DNA of 64,000 bases. Origin: Shewanella baltica. Lineage in GTDB: Bacteria; Pseudomonadota; Gammaproteobacteria; Enterobacterales; Shewanellaceae. The position numbers and the translations under genes are program-made. The stretch is from contig NZ_UGYM01000002.1 in assembly GCF_900456975.1 (NCBI RefSeq), positions 4,030,001 through 4,094,000 of the forward strand. Direction: 5' to 3'. The notes under the pieces were generated by a model. That model searched no databases and was not told the DNA's origin. It saw only the letters and a program-made list of their open reading frames with translations. Below, piece by piece: positions 35,451 to 44,887 of this stretch (position 1 is the stretch's first letter; every line of letters begins with the position of its first letter).

Positions 35451-35966
35451 TTATTTGTTTACCAGCGGCCTAAACCCAGCGTAATGCACTGACTTATCGA
35501 GCTTAACCTGTACTACTGGCGTGCTTATAAGACGTGTTGAGCCAGGTGCTGCTTTAGCTTTACCGCTGCAACCACAGCCGTCACCTGTAGAATGACAACA
35601 TCCGCCCTTGGCGGCATGTTTGAGTGAAGCGCGACCTTGGGATGCATCAGTCAACCTAAGATTCAAATCCGCTGTTTGTGCAAGTAAAGTCGCCACTGTT
35701 TGACTGGCACTGCCTTTACTCACGCTAATCCCCGCATCGAGCAACTTTCCCAACATGCGCTCACCGATATTCTGTACAAGTACAATATTGGTACCCTGTT
35801 GAATAATCAGCTCTAGTAAGGCTTTTTTAGCACTACAGTCACCTTCAATTGCCGGGTTATCGACCAGCTTGATCAGCTGAAGCTGTTCGTTATAAAAACC
35901 AATCTGTAGGGCTTTAGTAAAGTGACTGGCGAGGCGTTCGCGGCTCATCGGCATGGCAATAATCAT
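35451..35966 (-). CDS. NifX/NafY-like (dinitrogenase FeMo-cofactor biosynthesis domain) protein
   Basis: A 171-residue protein whose N-terminal 100 residues match the dinitrogenase iron-molybdenum cofactor domain family (MIIAMPMSRERLASHFTKAL, NIVLVQNIGERMLGKLLDAGISV). A Cys-rich insert follows (GGCCHSTGDGCGCSGK, about residues 122-137), perhaps for metal or FeS binding. These proteins occur widely without nitrogenase. Its start overlaps the DUF134 gene by four bases, a standard pairing, and the two are probably functionally linked. Confidence 0.85.
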   Translation of the reverse strand: MIIAMPMSRERLASHFTKALQIGFYNEQLQLIKLVDNPAIEGDCSAKKALLELIIQQGTNIVLVQNIGERMLGKLLDAGISVSKGSASQTVATLLAQTADLNLRLTDASQGRASLKHAAKGGCCHSTGDGCGCSGKAKAAPGSTRLISTPVVQVKLDKSVHYAGFRPLVNK

Positions 35967-36259
35967 GATAAATCCTTGTCTGTTTGGGTTGGCAGTCTCA
36001 AGGCTTGACCTTGAGTAATGGCCGTCGCCACCTTTTTACGGGCATTGGCGAGAAGGTAACCAAAGGTTTGCCGAGAGATCCCCATCAAGGCTGCGGCTTC
36101 GATCTGGCTTAATCTTTTCACATCACCCAGTTCGAGGGCCTCAAACTCATCGGCTTCTAATTGAATATGGGTTAATTCAACCGCAGGGATCCCATTAGGC
36201 TTAAATAGGCTACAGGGCACACAGCTCGATAATTGACGGCATTTTTTGGGTCTTGGCAT
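35963..36259 (-). CDS. DUF134-family DNA-binding protein
   Basis: A 98-residue protein with MPRPKKCRQL at the start, a Cys pair (SCVPCSLFKPNG) and a sigma-70 region-4-like HTH (LSQIEAAALMGISRQTFGYLLANARKKVA, about residues 50-78). DUF134 proteins regularly sit beside NifX-like proteins, as here, and probably regulate or sense metal-cofactor status. It is translationally coupled to the NifX-like gene. Confidence 0.88.
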   Translation of the reverse strand: MPRPKKCRQLSSCVPCSLFKPNGIPAVELTHIQLEADEFEALELGDVKRLSQIEAAALMGISRQTFGYLLANARKKVATAITQGQALRLPTQTDKDLS

Positions 36260-36441
36260 AATGTTTATATCTTTAACTAATTTTTAAATAGTCTTTATCT
36301 ATTGAAATAGTGTTTTAGATCTTAGTGCACGTTTATGCACACATAGTGAAACTCGGGCTCACTTAGCCAACGCAGTAAATGGATATAAACGATTCGCAAG
36401 CTTGATGGCTAAGTTCAGTTGATGAACCACAATAATCATCG

Positions 36442-36465
36442 AGTTTCTGGCCTAGGCCAGAAACT
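36442..36465. promoter_or_regulatory. Perfect 24-bp palindrome
   Basis: A gapless palindrome centred on CCTAGG (arms AGTTTCTGGCCT and its complement), in the 457-base gap between the DUF134 gene and the M1 peptidase terminator. It lies 183 bases upstream of the DUF134 start. The lack of any loop favours a dimeric-protein operator over an RNA hairpin. The rest of the gap (36260-36660) shows no gene. Confidence 0.6.
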
Positions 36466-36664
36466 ATTATTCACGCCAGTGGCATAACAAACTGCAACAC
36501 AGCTCACAGTTAGTTATATCAAGCATGGCTAATTCAACGCCTTAAGCGGAGTGCAAACCCAAGCAACTGCTTGTGCATTAAATGGATTAAGTCATTGTTA
36601 TAGCTATTATTCAAATAAAAATTCCGTTATAAAAACCCAGCCATAAAACCCGTCACAAAAAGCC

Positions 36665-36692
36665 TATAAAAAAAGCGCCACTAGGGCGCTTT
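36665..36692 (-). terminator. Rho-independent terminator of the M1 peptidase gene
   Basis: AAAGCGCC (36672-36679) pairs with GGCGCTTT (36685-36692); a seven-base T-run follows on the minus strand, about 25 bases after the stop codon. Confidence 0.88.
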
Positions 36693-36716
36693 CGGTATTT
36701 TCAACACTAAAGCCGA

Positions 36717-38684
36717 TTACAAGATCAGGCTATTATTGCTGCGGTCGGCGTCGGGTAATTTATGCTCGGGATCCAGTGTCGCCATCTTCACAGGTTTAGT
36801 CACGGGTAAGACAATCGTTGGCGAAACACGGTGCATCCAGGTTTCAACCGGAATACGAAAATCTTCACTCGTTCCATCAACATATTGCAAACTCAGCGTG
36901 GCAGGCATGACCAACTTTTGTTTACTGGTCAAACTGATAGCAGTGCCTTTTCCATGTTTATCATCCACAGCTTTTACGCCAGTAACCGCCATATCCAACT
37001 GCCAATTATTGAGATACCAGCCACGCCACCACCATGCGAGATCTTCACCAGCGGCGCTTTCCATAAAGCGGAAAAAGTCCGATGGCGTAGGATGCTTAAA
37101 CGCCCAAGTAGCAATGTATTCTTTAAAGGCGGGATCGAATCTATCAGGCCCTAAAATCTGCTCACGCAGCAAGACCAGTCCTAAGGCACCTTTAAAGTAA
37201 CTAACTGAATGGCGATAGGTTTCAGCAACCGCTTCCGAGGGTGCCATCAGAGTTGGCGCTTCTGCATCGGCCAACACAGACAAGATTTCATCCACAGGAT
37301 TGCCGCCCTTAGGCGCATATTCGCTGTCGCGTTTAGGTGCAAACTCGCCTTGATTGAAAGCATCCGAGGCATACACATCGATAAAGGTATTAAACCCTTC
37401 GTCCATAAAGGCGTGGCGACGCTCGTCTGAGCCCACAATCATAGGGAACCAGTTGTGGCCGAGTTCATGGGCGGTGATCCAAAACAGCAGATCGTCCTTA
37501 TCGTCCATGCCATCAAACACTATGCCGGGATATTCCATGCCAGCGCCCTGACCGCCGAGGTTGACCGCTGCAGGCCAAGGATAGGGATACCATTGGGAAA
37601 AATGCTCGATATTGGCTTTCACATACTCAGTGGCGCGATCCCACTTATTCGAGCCCACACCTTCGGCGGGATAGGCGGACATCGCCAGCGACGTTTTGCC
37701 ATTGGGTAGATTAATCCGCGCCGCATCAATTACAAACGCGGGCGATGCCGCAAAGGCCACATCGCGGGTGTGCTCCATACGGAAATGCCAATCTAAGGTT
37801 TTGCTCGCGCTAGGTCGACTGTCGGTTTTGGTAAGATCTTCTAAGGTGCGGATATACACAGTTTTATCGCTTTGCTTGGCCGCGGCGAATCTCTGCTGCT
37901 CGGTTTTGGTTAGCACATCTTTAGGATTCACTAACTCGCCAGAACCCACCACCCAATAGTTACCCGGCACTGTGACCGTGTAATCTATGGTGCCGTATTC
38001 CAAGTAAAACTCAGAGCCTATGTAGGGATTGTTGTTCCAGCCATGGAGATCGTCATATACCGCCATGCGTGGAAACCACTGGGCGATTTCAAAAATCTTG
38101 CCATTAGTCGACGGCGTGACTGAAGTACGGCCGCCCCAAGTGCCGGGAACTTGATAGCTATAATCGATTTGCAGTTGTAGCTTGCCGCCGTTCGCCGCTA
38201 GAGGCTCGGCCAAGTCCACCCGCATACGGGTATCATCGATTAAGAATTTAGCATCATAGCGTTTACCGCCAATCAACACTGTGACCTTATCGAATTGATA
38301 TCCATCGGTAAATTGACCACGACGCCATTCGGACGCCACAGTACTGCGGGAGTCCTTGCGGTACATGTTTTGATCTAACTGCACCCACAGCGTTGGTAAG
38401 GCATCTGGACTGTTATTGGTGTAAGTGATGACTTCTTTGCTGCTTAACTTATCGTTTTGCGTATCGATAGTGGCGTGCAAACTGTAATCAACGCGATTCT
38501 GCCAAAACATGCTGCTCGGTTTACCCGCGCCATTACGTAGCGCTGTCGCGGGATAGGGTAACGACAGCGGCGCAAATAAGGTTTGTGGATCAAAGTGTGA
38601 AGGTTCGGAGGTGCTGGGCGCAGCAACGGCAAGCGCCGAGCAGCCAGCCCACAGGATGGCAGTTGCCCTGAGCCAATGAGGCAT
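36717..38684 (-). CDS. M1-family zinc metallopeptidase, exported
   Basis: A 655-residue aminopeptidase-like enzyme. It has a signal peptide (about residues 1-22, ending AVAAP) and an N-terminal beta domain. The exopeptidase motif appears as GAGMEYPG (about 395-402). The zinc site is HELGHNWFPMIVGSDERRHAFMDEGF (HExxH about 426-430, third ligand Glu in DEGF), and a C-terminal helical region follows. It probably trims peptides in the periplasm or outside. The open frame extends 24 codons upstream, but ATG 38684 starts the signal peptide. Confidence 0.9.
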   Translation of the reverse strand: MPHWLRATAILWAGCSALAVAAPSTSEPSHFDPQTLFAPLSLPYPATALRNGAGKPSSMFWQNRVDYSLHATIDTQNDKLSSKEVITYTNNSPDALPTLWVQLDQNMYRKDSRSTVASEWRRGQFTDGYQFDKVTVLIGGKRYDAKFLIDDTRMRVDLAEPLAANGGKLQLQIDYSYQVPGTWGGRTSVTPSTNGKIFEIAQWFPRMAVYDDLHGWNNNPYIGSEFYLEYGTIDYTVTVPGNYWVVGSGELVNPKDVLTKTEQQRFAAAKQSDKTVYIRTLEDLTKTDSRPSASKTLDWHFRMEHTRDVAFAASPAFVIDAARINLPNGKTSLAMSAYPAEGVGSNKWDRATEYVKANIEHFSQWYPYPWPAAVNLGGQGAGMEYPGIVFDGMDDKDDLLFWITAHELGHNWFPMIVGSDERRHAFMDEGFNTFIDVYASDAFNQGEFAPKRDSEYAPKGGNPVDEILSVLADAEAPTLMAPSEAVAETYRHSVSYFKGALGLVLLREQILGPDRFDPAFKEYIATWAFKHPTPSDFFRFMESAAGEDLAWWWRGWYLNNWQLDMAVTGVKAVDDKHGKGTAISLTSKQKLVMPATLSLQYVDGTSEDFRIPVETWMHRVSPTIVLPVTKPVKMATLDPEHKLPDADRSNNSLIL

Positions 38685-38921
38685 AGTGGAGATTCCTTTA
38701 TTATTTTTAGATAGATGCACACAACAGCAGTAGCGCTTTAGACTGACGCTAAACATGGGCTATACGATATCAACTCAAGCCAAATGAGGCAGCCCTTAAA
38801 ATGCCTTTGAACACCGAGGAATTGTTACAAAGGGTGTGCTGTACGGGTTACATCGAGTGAAATAGTAAGCTTGTGATAGATAGATCTGGTGGCAGATAGC
38901 TGGTGATAGATAGCTTGTAAT

Positions 38922-38967
38922 AAAAGCTCAATGGGATGGCAAGCCTTAGGCTTTCCATCCCAGCTTT
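38922..38967 (-). terminator. Long stem-loop downstream of modF (probable terminator)
   Basis: AAAGCT/AGCTTT, GGGATGG/CCATCCC and AAGCC/GGCTT nest around a TTA loop (38923-38967). On the minus strand it is followed by TTTATTA, about 100 bases after the modF stop. An imperfect GATAGATAG tandem motif lies just left of it (38875-38918). The gap 38685-39069 holds no gene. Confidence 0.6.
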
Positions 38968-39069
38968 GCATAACAACACTTCCAACACCGATATACATTA
39001 CAAGCTCAGCAAACAGCTAAGTAGCCGTGACTCGCCAGCGGTTGCTGATGCTTGCTTGCTAAGACGGGC

Positions 39070-40566
39070 TCAATCCTTGGACTCGCTATCACTCACCTGC
39101 ACCGAATAACCGTCGCCCTGCTTAATAAAATCCACGAAATGATGGATAGCGGGCAGCGCATCTTCCCTATGGTGCGACACGTAAAGCAATTGGCTCAGAT
39201 GATGCTCGGCTATCATCTCCAACGCCCGCATCACTAAGGTGCGATTGATAAAATCTAAGCCCTGATACGGCTCATCTAAAATCAGCAACAGTGGCTGTTT
39301 AATCAGGGCGCGACCTATTAGCAATAATCGCTGCTGACCATAATCGAGCTTCTTAAAGCTCGTGCTCGCCAGCCCCGTCATGTGCAAAATAGCCAACCAT
39401 TCCTTCGCCAAATCTAGCTGAGGTTTAGTGGGTTTCTGGTATAGACCAATAGAGTCAAAAAAGCCTGAAAGCAGCACATCTAATGCCGAGCAACTGACGC
39501 GATACTGTAAGTGCAGCGCCGACGATACTATGCCAATCCGTTGTTTAATCTGCCAAATACTCTCGCCGCTTCCGCGAGGTCGGCCAAAGAGCGTGATGTC
39601 ATTGCTATAGCATTGGGGATGGTCGCCTAAAATCAGCCCTAGCAAAGTGCTTTTGCCGCAGCCATTTGGGCCGCGAACTTGCCAATGTTGCCCCGCCTCG
39701 ATGCGCCAATTCACGCCACTGAAAATCAGCCCACTGACATATTCCACTTTGCCATTTTTAATCTCGACCAGAGGATCAAACGCCTCTGCGTTGTGTCTTT
39801 GCCGCTCCATCAAGGCCAAGAGTTCATCACTACGCTGCGCCGATAACGCATTCAACTGCGCCATCACAGGATGATTGTGCCATTGCTCAATCGACATCGA
39901 CGGGCTGAGTTTGTGCACACTCTGCCCCGATTTGAGCATCTCGCCATTAAACAGCGCCACATGGCTGATACACGGCGGCAATTCTTCTTGGCGCGAAGTG
40001 ATGATCAGCAACTGAGTATGCTCAGCCACTTCACTCAGCAGCTCAGATAAGCTCGCCTGATGTTCAACATCGAGCCCAGCATAAGGGTCATCTAAGATCA
40101 GCAATTGCGGTAATATTGCCAGCGCACGCGCCAACATGACTCGGCGCGTTTCGCCCGTAGATAACTGCCGAAAACCACGCAGGCGCAGCGGCTCAAGCCC
40201 AACCTTTTGTAATAGTGGCGCGAGTTGTGCGGCATCTTGGCAGCATTCCAACACTAAGGATTCGACACTCGAACCGTAATCCAACTCGTCTTTTTCTAAC
40301 TCGCGCTCCAGCAATGCTTGTTGCAAGCCAAGTGACACCCAGCCGATACGTTGCGGCAGGCCAGCAATCGTCCCTTCATCGGGCTGAATATCACCGGTTA
40401 ATATTCGCCCGAGCAAGGAACCACAATAACTGTCGGTCGCGAAAATCGCCCAGTGTTCAGCAGGATGCAGTTGCCACTCATCGACGACTAGCACCTCATT
40501 ATCACGCCCATATCGCAACTGTTTAACCACAATACTTTTGTCTTGGTTCGCGACAACATCAAGCAT
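39070..40566 (-). CDS. modF: ModF-type double ABC ATPase
   Basis: A 498-residue protein with two ABC domains. The C-terminal half is close to E. coli ModF: GPNGCGKSTLLGLILGDHPQ, NDITLFGRPRGSGESIW, YGQQRLLLIGRAL, LLILDEPYQG. The N-terminal half keeps a signature (LSTGETRRVMLARAL) and Walker B (LLILDDPYAG), but its Walker A is degenerate (ATDSYCGSLLG, no Lys), so one site probably does not hydrolyse ATP. The role of ModF is not settled; in E. coli it sits by the molybdate transporter. Here no modABC adjoins. ATG 40566 has AAGGAA before it. Confidence 0.88.
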   Translation of the reverse strand: MLDVVANQDKSIVVKQLRYGRDNEVLVVDEWQLHPAEHWAIFATDSYCGSLLGRILTGDIQPDEGTIAGLPQRIGWVSLGLQQALLERELEKDELDYGSSVESLVLECCQDAAQLAPLLQKVGLEPLRLRGFRQLSTGETRRVMLARALAILPQLLILDDPYAGLDVEHQASLSELLSEVAEHTQLLIITSRQEELPPCISHVALFNGEMLKSGQSVHKLSPSMSIEQWHNHPVMAQLNALSAQRSDELLALMERQRHNAEAFDPLVEIKNGKVEYVSGLIFSGVNWRIEAGQHWQVRGPNGCGKSTLLGLILGDHPQCYSNDITLFGRPRGSGESIWQIKQRIGIVSSALHLQYRVSCSALDVLLSGFFDSIGLYQKPTKPQLDLAKEWLAILHMTGLASTSFKKLDYGQQRLLLIGRALIKQPLLLILDEPYQGLDFINRTLVMRALEMIAEHHLSQLLYVSHHREDALPAIHHFVDFIKQGDGYSVQVSDSESKD

Positions 40567-40906
40567 AACCACAGTTCCTTTCTATTTTTAAGGGATGATA
40601 AAAGCGGCATGGCGCAGCTCCGCACTATCTAATGCAACAAATATCCACGGCCAAAATATCTAGAGCCCCAACATCCAATGCAACGGCTCAAGATGCACAA
40701 TGCACGACAGTCGCTCAGGTTTTTATCGGCAGATTTGGGGGAATACGTCACCAGAGTAAAGCTTATTGGGGATAAAATCTAATGCGCTTAATGGCATAGG
40801 CAAGGCGTGGCAAAATCCAACGAGTACCCATGTGTGGGGCAACCACTCTGGCAGAATTGTGATAAAATCGGCACCTGTTTAACTTTCATATCAACAAGGT
40901 AATGCA
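40567..40906. other. Gene-free stretch between modF and the DUF2999 gene
   Basis: 340 bases between divergent genes. I see no hairpin, repeat or gene that I can support. Promoters for both flanking genes should lie here. Confidence 0.5.
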
Positions 40907-41158
40907 ATGAATCCCATTATTGCCATCTTAAAAGAACACAACGTCAGTGACGCTAAAATCCAAGAACTGTTTCAAACATTAACCGAAAATCCATTAATGG
41001 CGATGGGTACGCTCGGTCAATTAGGCATCCCAGCCGAAAAATTACAACAACTGCTGGGGCTAGTGATGCAGAAACCGGCCTTGATCAAAGAAGCCGTGCT
41101 TGAACTCGGTTTGGATTTCTCAAAAGTAGAAGCCGCAAAAGCCCAGCTACAAAAATAA
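40907..41158 (+). CDS. DUF2999 family protein
   Basis: An 83-residue, all-helical, cytoplasmic protein matching DUF2999, a small family of Shewanella, Vibrio and relatives (MNPIIAILKEHNVSDAKIQELF, then LGQLGIPAEKLQQLLGLVMQKP and LGLDFSKVEAAKAQL). Two helical repeats seem to be present. No function is known. AAGGTAA precedes the ATG. Confidence 0.8.
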   Translation: MNPIIAILKEHNVSDAKIQELFQTLTENPLMAMGTLGQLGIPAEKLQQLLGLVMQKPALIKEAVLELGLDFSKVEAAKAQLQK

Positions 41159-41419
41159 GCGCAGACTTTTCAAGTTTGTAGCTATTTTAGTGGAAAGGGT
41201 GACTGCCTCGCCAGCCCCTTCCCACGCACTCAACCACATATACTCTCCGTCACTATTTCAAGCCCTCATCCTCAAACCAACCTAATATCTTTACTCGCAG
41301 CATAACATTTAGAGTACGCAACTCCATTGTAAGGCGAGTACATGAGATCTGAGTCGCCCAAGCCAGAAATATTCTGATACAGTGTAGTGACTCTGCATTG
41401 ATACAAAAAGGAATTATGC

Positions 41420-41866
41420 ATGCGCACCTTTACAGCCATCTTTTTATCCTTACTTATTACGCTGTTTGTCGTGGGGTGTAATGATAAATCCCAGCCGCAG
41501 CCCCCCTCGGAGCAGCCAGTAACAGACTCCAGTGTGCCTGTTGCGCCCTTGGGCCAGACAACAGAGACTAATGTCGTAGATGCTCAACCCAGTATTTCAA
41601 TAAAAAAAGGGATAGTTATGTATCAAGGAACGGTTAGGTATATGAATTTAGAAGGCGGTTTTTGGGGCATAATTACCGATAGCAGCCAAAAACTCTTGCC
41701 ACAAAATCTGCCCAGTGAATATAAAAAAGATGGACTGCGCCTTAGTTTTAACGCAAAAGAAATAAAGGGCATGATGACAATTCAGCAATGGGGGACACTA
41801 TCGAGCCTAAGCGATATTACCGTTATCGGCCAAGTCGATAGTAAAGCAAGCGACCCTCGGATTTAA
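41420..41866 (+). CDS. Hypothetical lipoprotein
   Basis: A 148-residue protein with a lipobox LFVVGC (Cys 20), a Pro/Gln/Ser/Thr-rich linker (about residues 25-60) and a small C-terminal domain that looks beta-rich (GTVRYMNLEGGFWGIITD onward, about 70-140). The C-terminal domain resembles small OB-like folds, but I do not recognise a family. AAAGGAA precedes the ATG. Single gene. Confidence 0.75.
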   Translation: MRTFTAIFLSLLITLFVVGCNDKSQPQPPSEQPVTDSSVPVAPLGQTTETNVVDAQPSISIKKGIVMYQGTVRYMNLEGGFWGIITDSSQKLLPQNLPSEYKKDGLRLSFNAKEIKGMMTIQQWGTLSSLSDITVIGQVDSKASDPRI

Positions 41867-42099
41867 AAGGTTCTCATCCCTCATTAATTGAAAAGTTTAG
41901 GGCTGTTATTATCAACAGGCCCTTTCCTATAATGACGAATAACGTGCCCTCATCAGTAAAAGATACGGCCATGGTCATTTTTACAACCTTGTTAAAGAAT
42001 CAAAAAACAGGCTTATAGACCCAGCTTCACTGCGTTTACTCTGGTCAAAACGCCGATAACTTTCTATAGTGACAAGAAATAAATATTATAAAGCAGTGA

Positions 42100-43488
42100 G
42101 TGGTTGTGCCAGACATTTATCCTTTTTTATCGCAGCGCCCCCATAAACATGCGGCGGTGATTGTCGCCCTCTTACTGCTAACATCAGCTCTTGTGATCTC
42201 TCCTTTTATTTCAATACCTTTACCTGATATTGCCCCATTTTTACCTGTGTACGGCACCACAGTAGTGCTACTCGAAAGTATCACAGCGTATTTATTGCTG
42301 TCACAGTTTGCCAGTAATAGGCAAGTTTTCGCAGGTTTTGTCGCCAGTGCGTATTTGTTTCTTATCCCCTTAGTCACAGTTCAGCTTTTAGTGTTTCCAG
42401 GAGTCTTTGCCCCCAAGGGGTTACTCAATGCCGGAGCACAAAGTGCAGTTTGGATCTGGGTCTTCTGGCATGCATCGTTTCCAACCTTAATCCTGCTGGC
42501 TTTGATGGCTCAACAGAAGTTAACAACACAGCAAGTTGCACCGATGCAACTGAAATATTGGCTGTGGGGTTTTGTATTAATCCCAGTGTTGTGCAGTTTA
42601 GCACTGGCTTTGTTTGCAACATGGGGTAGCCACTGGTTACCAATCCTGATCGCTAAAAATAGCTATAAACAGTTATTACACAGCCCTTATGCCTTACTCG
42701 TATGGGGACTAAACGCAGTGGCTTTACTCTGTATGATACGGCGCGCCCGCAGCAACAATGTGCTCTATACATGGCTGAGTGTGGCGCTGCTGGCCAGCCT
42801 GATTGATGTCACGTTAACCTTATTCGCTGGCGCCCGCTTTAGTCTAGGTTGGTACGCCGCAAGGATTAGCAGTTCGGTCTCCTCTATGGTCTTACTCTGC
42901 GCCTTACTATGGGAAGTCAACAGACTGTATGTCGCAACCCAAAGGGCGAATGAGTCGCTGTACCAGCAGAGTGTCAAAGACACCTTAACAGGCTTATTTA
43001 ACCGCCGTTATCTAGAATCTCAGCTAGCAATACACATAGACCATGCGAAAAGGCATAAAGAGCCACTGTGCTTGTTAGTGCTCGATGTCGATCACTTTAA
43101 AGCTTTTAACGACCAGCATGGCCATTTGGCTGGGGACGACTGCCTAGTGGCCGTCGCAAAACAACTGGAGCAGAGTTTATATAGACCCGCGGATTTCATC
43201 GCCCGTTATGGTGGTGAAGAGTTTGTCGTGGTATTGCCGCATACCGATGCAAAAGACGGCATGCAGATAGCAGAACGATTGCGGCTAAACGTCAGCGCAG
43301 AAAAGATTGAATATCAAGGTCAGTTACTTAGCGTCACAATCAGTATAGGTTGTGCAGTATTGCGGCACAGTGAAGAGACCGCCCAAAGCTTACTGATTGC
43401 AGCCGATAGCGCCTTATATCAAGCTAAAGCCGCTGGCCGAAATTGCGTAAAAGTCGCGGTCGACGAACCAGACATAACTCCCCCATAG
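42100..43488 (+). CDS. Membrane diguanylate cyclase (MASE-type sensor + GGDEF)
   Basis: A 462-residue protein with an N-terminal integral-membrane sensor of about eight helices (residues 15-275, MASE-like) and a GGDEF domain (about 290-455). The active site ARYGGEEFVVVLPH is intact, so it should synthesise c-di-GMP. The start is GTG (MVVPDIYPF); a second GTG two codons later is equally possible. It is a single-gene unit. The sensor's ligand is not evident. Confidence 0.9.
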   Translation: MVVPDIYPFLSQRPHKHAAVIVALLLLTSALVISPFISIPLPDIAPFLPVYGTTVVLLESITAYLLLSQFASNRQVFAGFVASAYLFLIPLVTVQLLVFPGVFAPKGLLNAGAQSAVWIWVFWHASFPTLILLALMAQQKLTTQQVAPMQLKYWLWGFVLIPVLCSLALALFATWGSHWLPILIAKNSYKQLLHSPYALLVWGLNAVALLCMIRRARSNNVLYTWLSVALLASLIDVTLTLFAGARFSLGWYAARISSSVSSMVLLCALLWEVNRLYVATQRANESLYQQSVKDTLTGLFNRRYLESQLAIHIDHAKRHKEPLCLLVLDVDHFKAFNDQHGHLAGDDCLVAVAKQLEQSLYRPADFIARYGGEEFVVVLPHTDAKDGMQIAERLRLNVSAEKIEYQGQLLSVTISIGCAVLRHSEETAQSLLIAADSALYQAKAAGRNCVKVAVDEPDITPP

Positions 43489-43561
43489 CCATGCTCATCA
43501 GCTCAGCCATTCGATTAACCGCGCTTAATTAAATGGTTGCTCAGGCATAAAAGGCAGGTGA

Positions 43562-43855
43562 CTACCAGCGGGTATCATTTTCACATGGCTCACCATCATG
43601 GTCGCCATCCATCTTTGTATTGGGGCAGTATTTAACGAAAAACTCCGCCTCTGCACGTGAGGTCATTTGGCTGCAATACTGACGACCATCACACCTGAAA
43701 TTATGAGACATTATCGCCGCAGCCTCCTTCGCTTTATCAATAGCCTGACTATCGATAATCGGCTCTTGTGCAGCCTCGTAGGACTCATACTCCGCCTTGC
43801 CGTAATAATGCCAAACACCGTAGCCAATGAGCGCTAATAACAATATCCGTTTCAC
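43562..43855 (-). CDS. Excalibur-domain protein with one membrane anchor
   Basis: A 97-residue protein: an N-terminal hydrophobic anchor (about residues 3-17), a short helical linker, then an Excalibur-type domain (FRCDGRQYCSQMTSRAEAEF, MDGDHDGEPCE). The domain is clearly related to the tail of the cold-shock fusion at 34379-35032, sharing the Cys spacing and the Asp-rich calcium-like loop. Thirteen bases separate it from the lipoprotein upstream on the same strand, so the two are probably one operon. Confidence 0.82.
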   Translation of the reverse strand: MKRILLLALIGYGVWHYYGKAEYESYEAAQEPIIDSQAIDKAKEAAAIMSHNFRCDGRQYCSQMTSRAEAEFFVKYCPNTKMDGDHDGEPCENDTRW

Positions 43856-43868
43856 CTGACATCCCCCA

Positions 43869-44273
43869 TTATTTTTGTTTTTCAGTATGCGAGCTTAAGC
43901 CAGTTAGCTCAATACTGCTATAGCTACAGACCCTTGTGATTGACGTGCCTGCGGAGTTAATACGTCGTTCATCATTGAGTTTTAGTGTTGTATGGATTAA
44001 ATACTGGCAGTTTGCATCACTGTCGATGGATTCCAACTGTATAAAAGTAGGTAGCTTATTTGGTTTATATTCAAGGAGTAAAGGTTCGATACCAAATTCA
44101 TTACGTAACCACTGCAAGAAAATGTCGTAGCTGTCATCAAACTTAAGTTGCCGCTCAATGCGTTCTTGCCAAATCCCATCCTTAATTTTCACCTCTCCGA
44201 TTTTTGGATCTGGGGCATTACAACCATACACCGAACTAAATATCAGCAATATCACAAGCAAGCATTTCAACAT
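43869..44273 (-). CDS. Hypothetical lipoprotein
   Basis: A 134-residue protein with a lipobox SVYGC (Cys 18). The mature part mixes helix (RIERQLKFDDSYDIFLQWLRNEFG) and strand (TFIQLESIDSDANCQYLIHT) and has two further Cys. I do not recognise a family. It is A/T-richer than its neighbours and lies at the left edge of the repeat-rich accessory stretch. Co-transcribed with the Excalibur gene. Confidence 0.7.
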   Translation of the reverse strand: MLKCLLVILLIFSSVYGCNAPDPKIGEVKIKDGIWQERIERQLKFDDSYDIFLQWLRNEFGIEPLLLEYKPNKLPTFIQLESIDSDANCQYLIHTTLKLNDERRINSAGTSITRVCSYSSIELTGLSSHTEKQK

Positions 44274-44348
44274 CGAGTAACCTTGTTATCTAATTTAATG
44301 GTTCAAACAAACAGTTTAAAAAGCCAAAGCGGCATACTAACAATAAAT

Positions 44349-44482
44349 GCAGAAAAAGAGAGCGACGATACCACAGAGGTCGAAAATTGATCCTTATCTT
44401 CCCCCTTTGTCTCGGCCAAGAGGCACTAGATGAAATGGCATGAGCGAGACATGGCTGCCCAAAAAGATATGCCTGTCCTCGG
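44349..44482. repeat. ~134-bp direct repeat, left copy
   Basis: Begins GCAGAAAAAG and includes GATCCTTATCTTCC and GATATGCCT; repeated at 44888-45021, 539 bases on, with roughly three-quarters identity by eye. It flanks the inverted palindromic element at 44583-44830. Confidence 0.75.
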
Positions 44483-44582
44483 TTTCTTTCTCAGAAAGAA
44501 ATGTGTCTGTCCTCGCTTTCGATCTTATCAAAGGTTGACAGACTATTTTGCTGCTCGTTTGCAGCTTAACAGCCGAAGTAAA

Positions 44583-44830
44583 TCAAGATCGTGGTGCTTC
44601 ACCCCACACCCGACCAAGGAGGACTGCTCGTCCTATCCTCCTTGGATGCTGCAAGACGCCCCTAGCGAAGTTACATGCATTAGTTACTGGTCTCATACTC
44701 CAATAAAAATTGCCTAACGGCTCAGATGGGACATCCCTGTCCCCCCGAGCCTGCGCCATCATCCATGATGTCGCCACGGCATTTTTATCTGCGTATTTCG
44801 ACAACTTCGCAGGGGAAGGTGAACTCCTGT
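44583..44830 (-). repeat. ~250-bp modular palindromic element, copy 2 (inverted)
   Basis: Same family as 21848-22078 and 48234-48477, in the opposite orientation. It has CCAAGGAGGA/TCCTCCTTGG and, on its own strand, TCCCCTGCGAAGTTG at its start and variable hairpins such as GGGACAGGGATGTCCC. With copy 3 it forms an inverted pair around the SMC-like gene. Confidence 0.87.
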
Positions 44831-44887
44831 CGCTTTGGTGTTGCCTGCTATTTGCTAAAAAATGTGCACATCCCGTCTTCGATAAAA

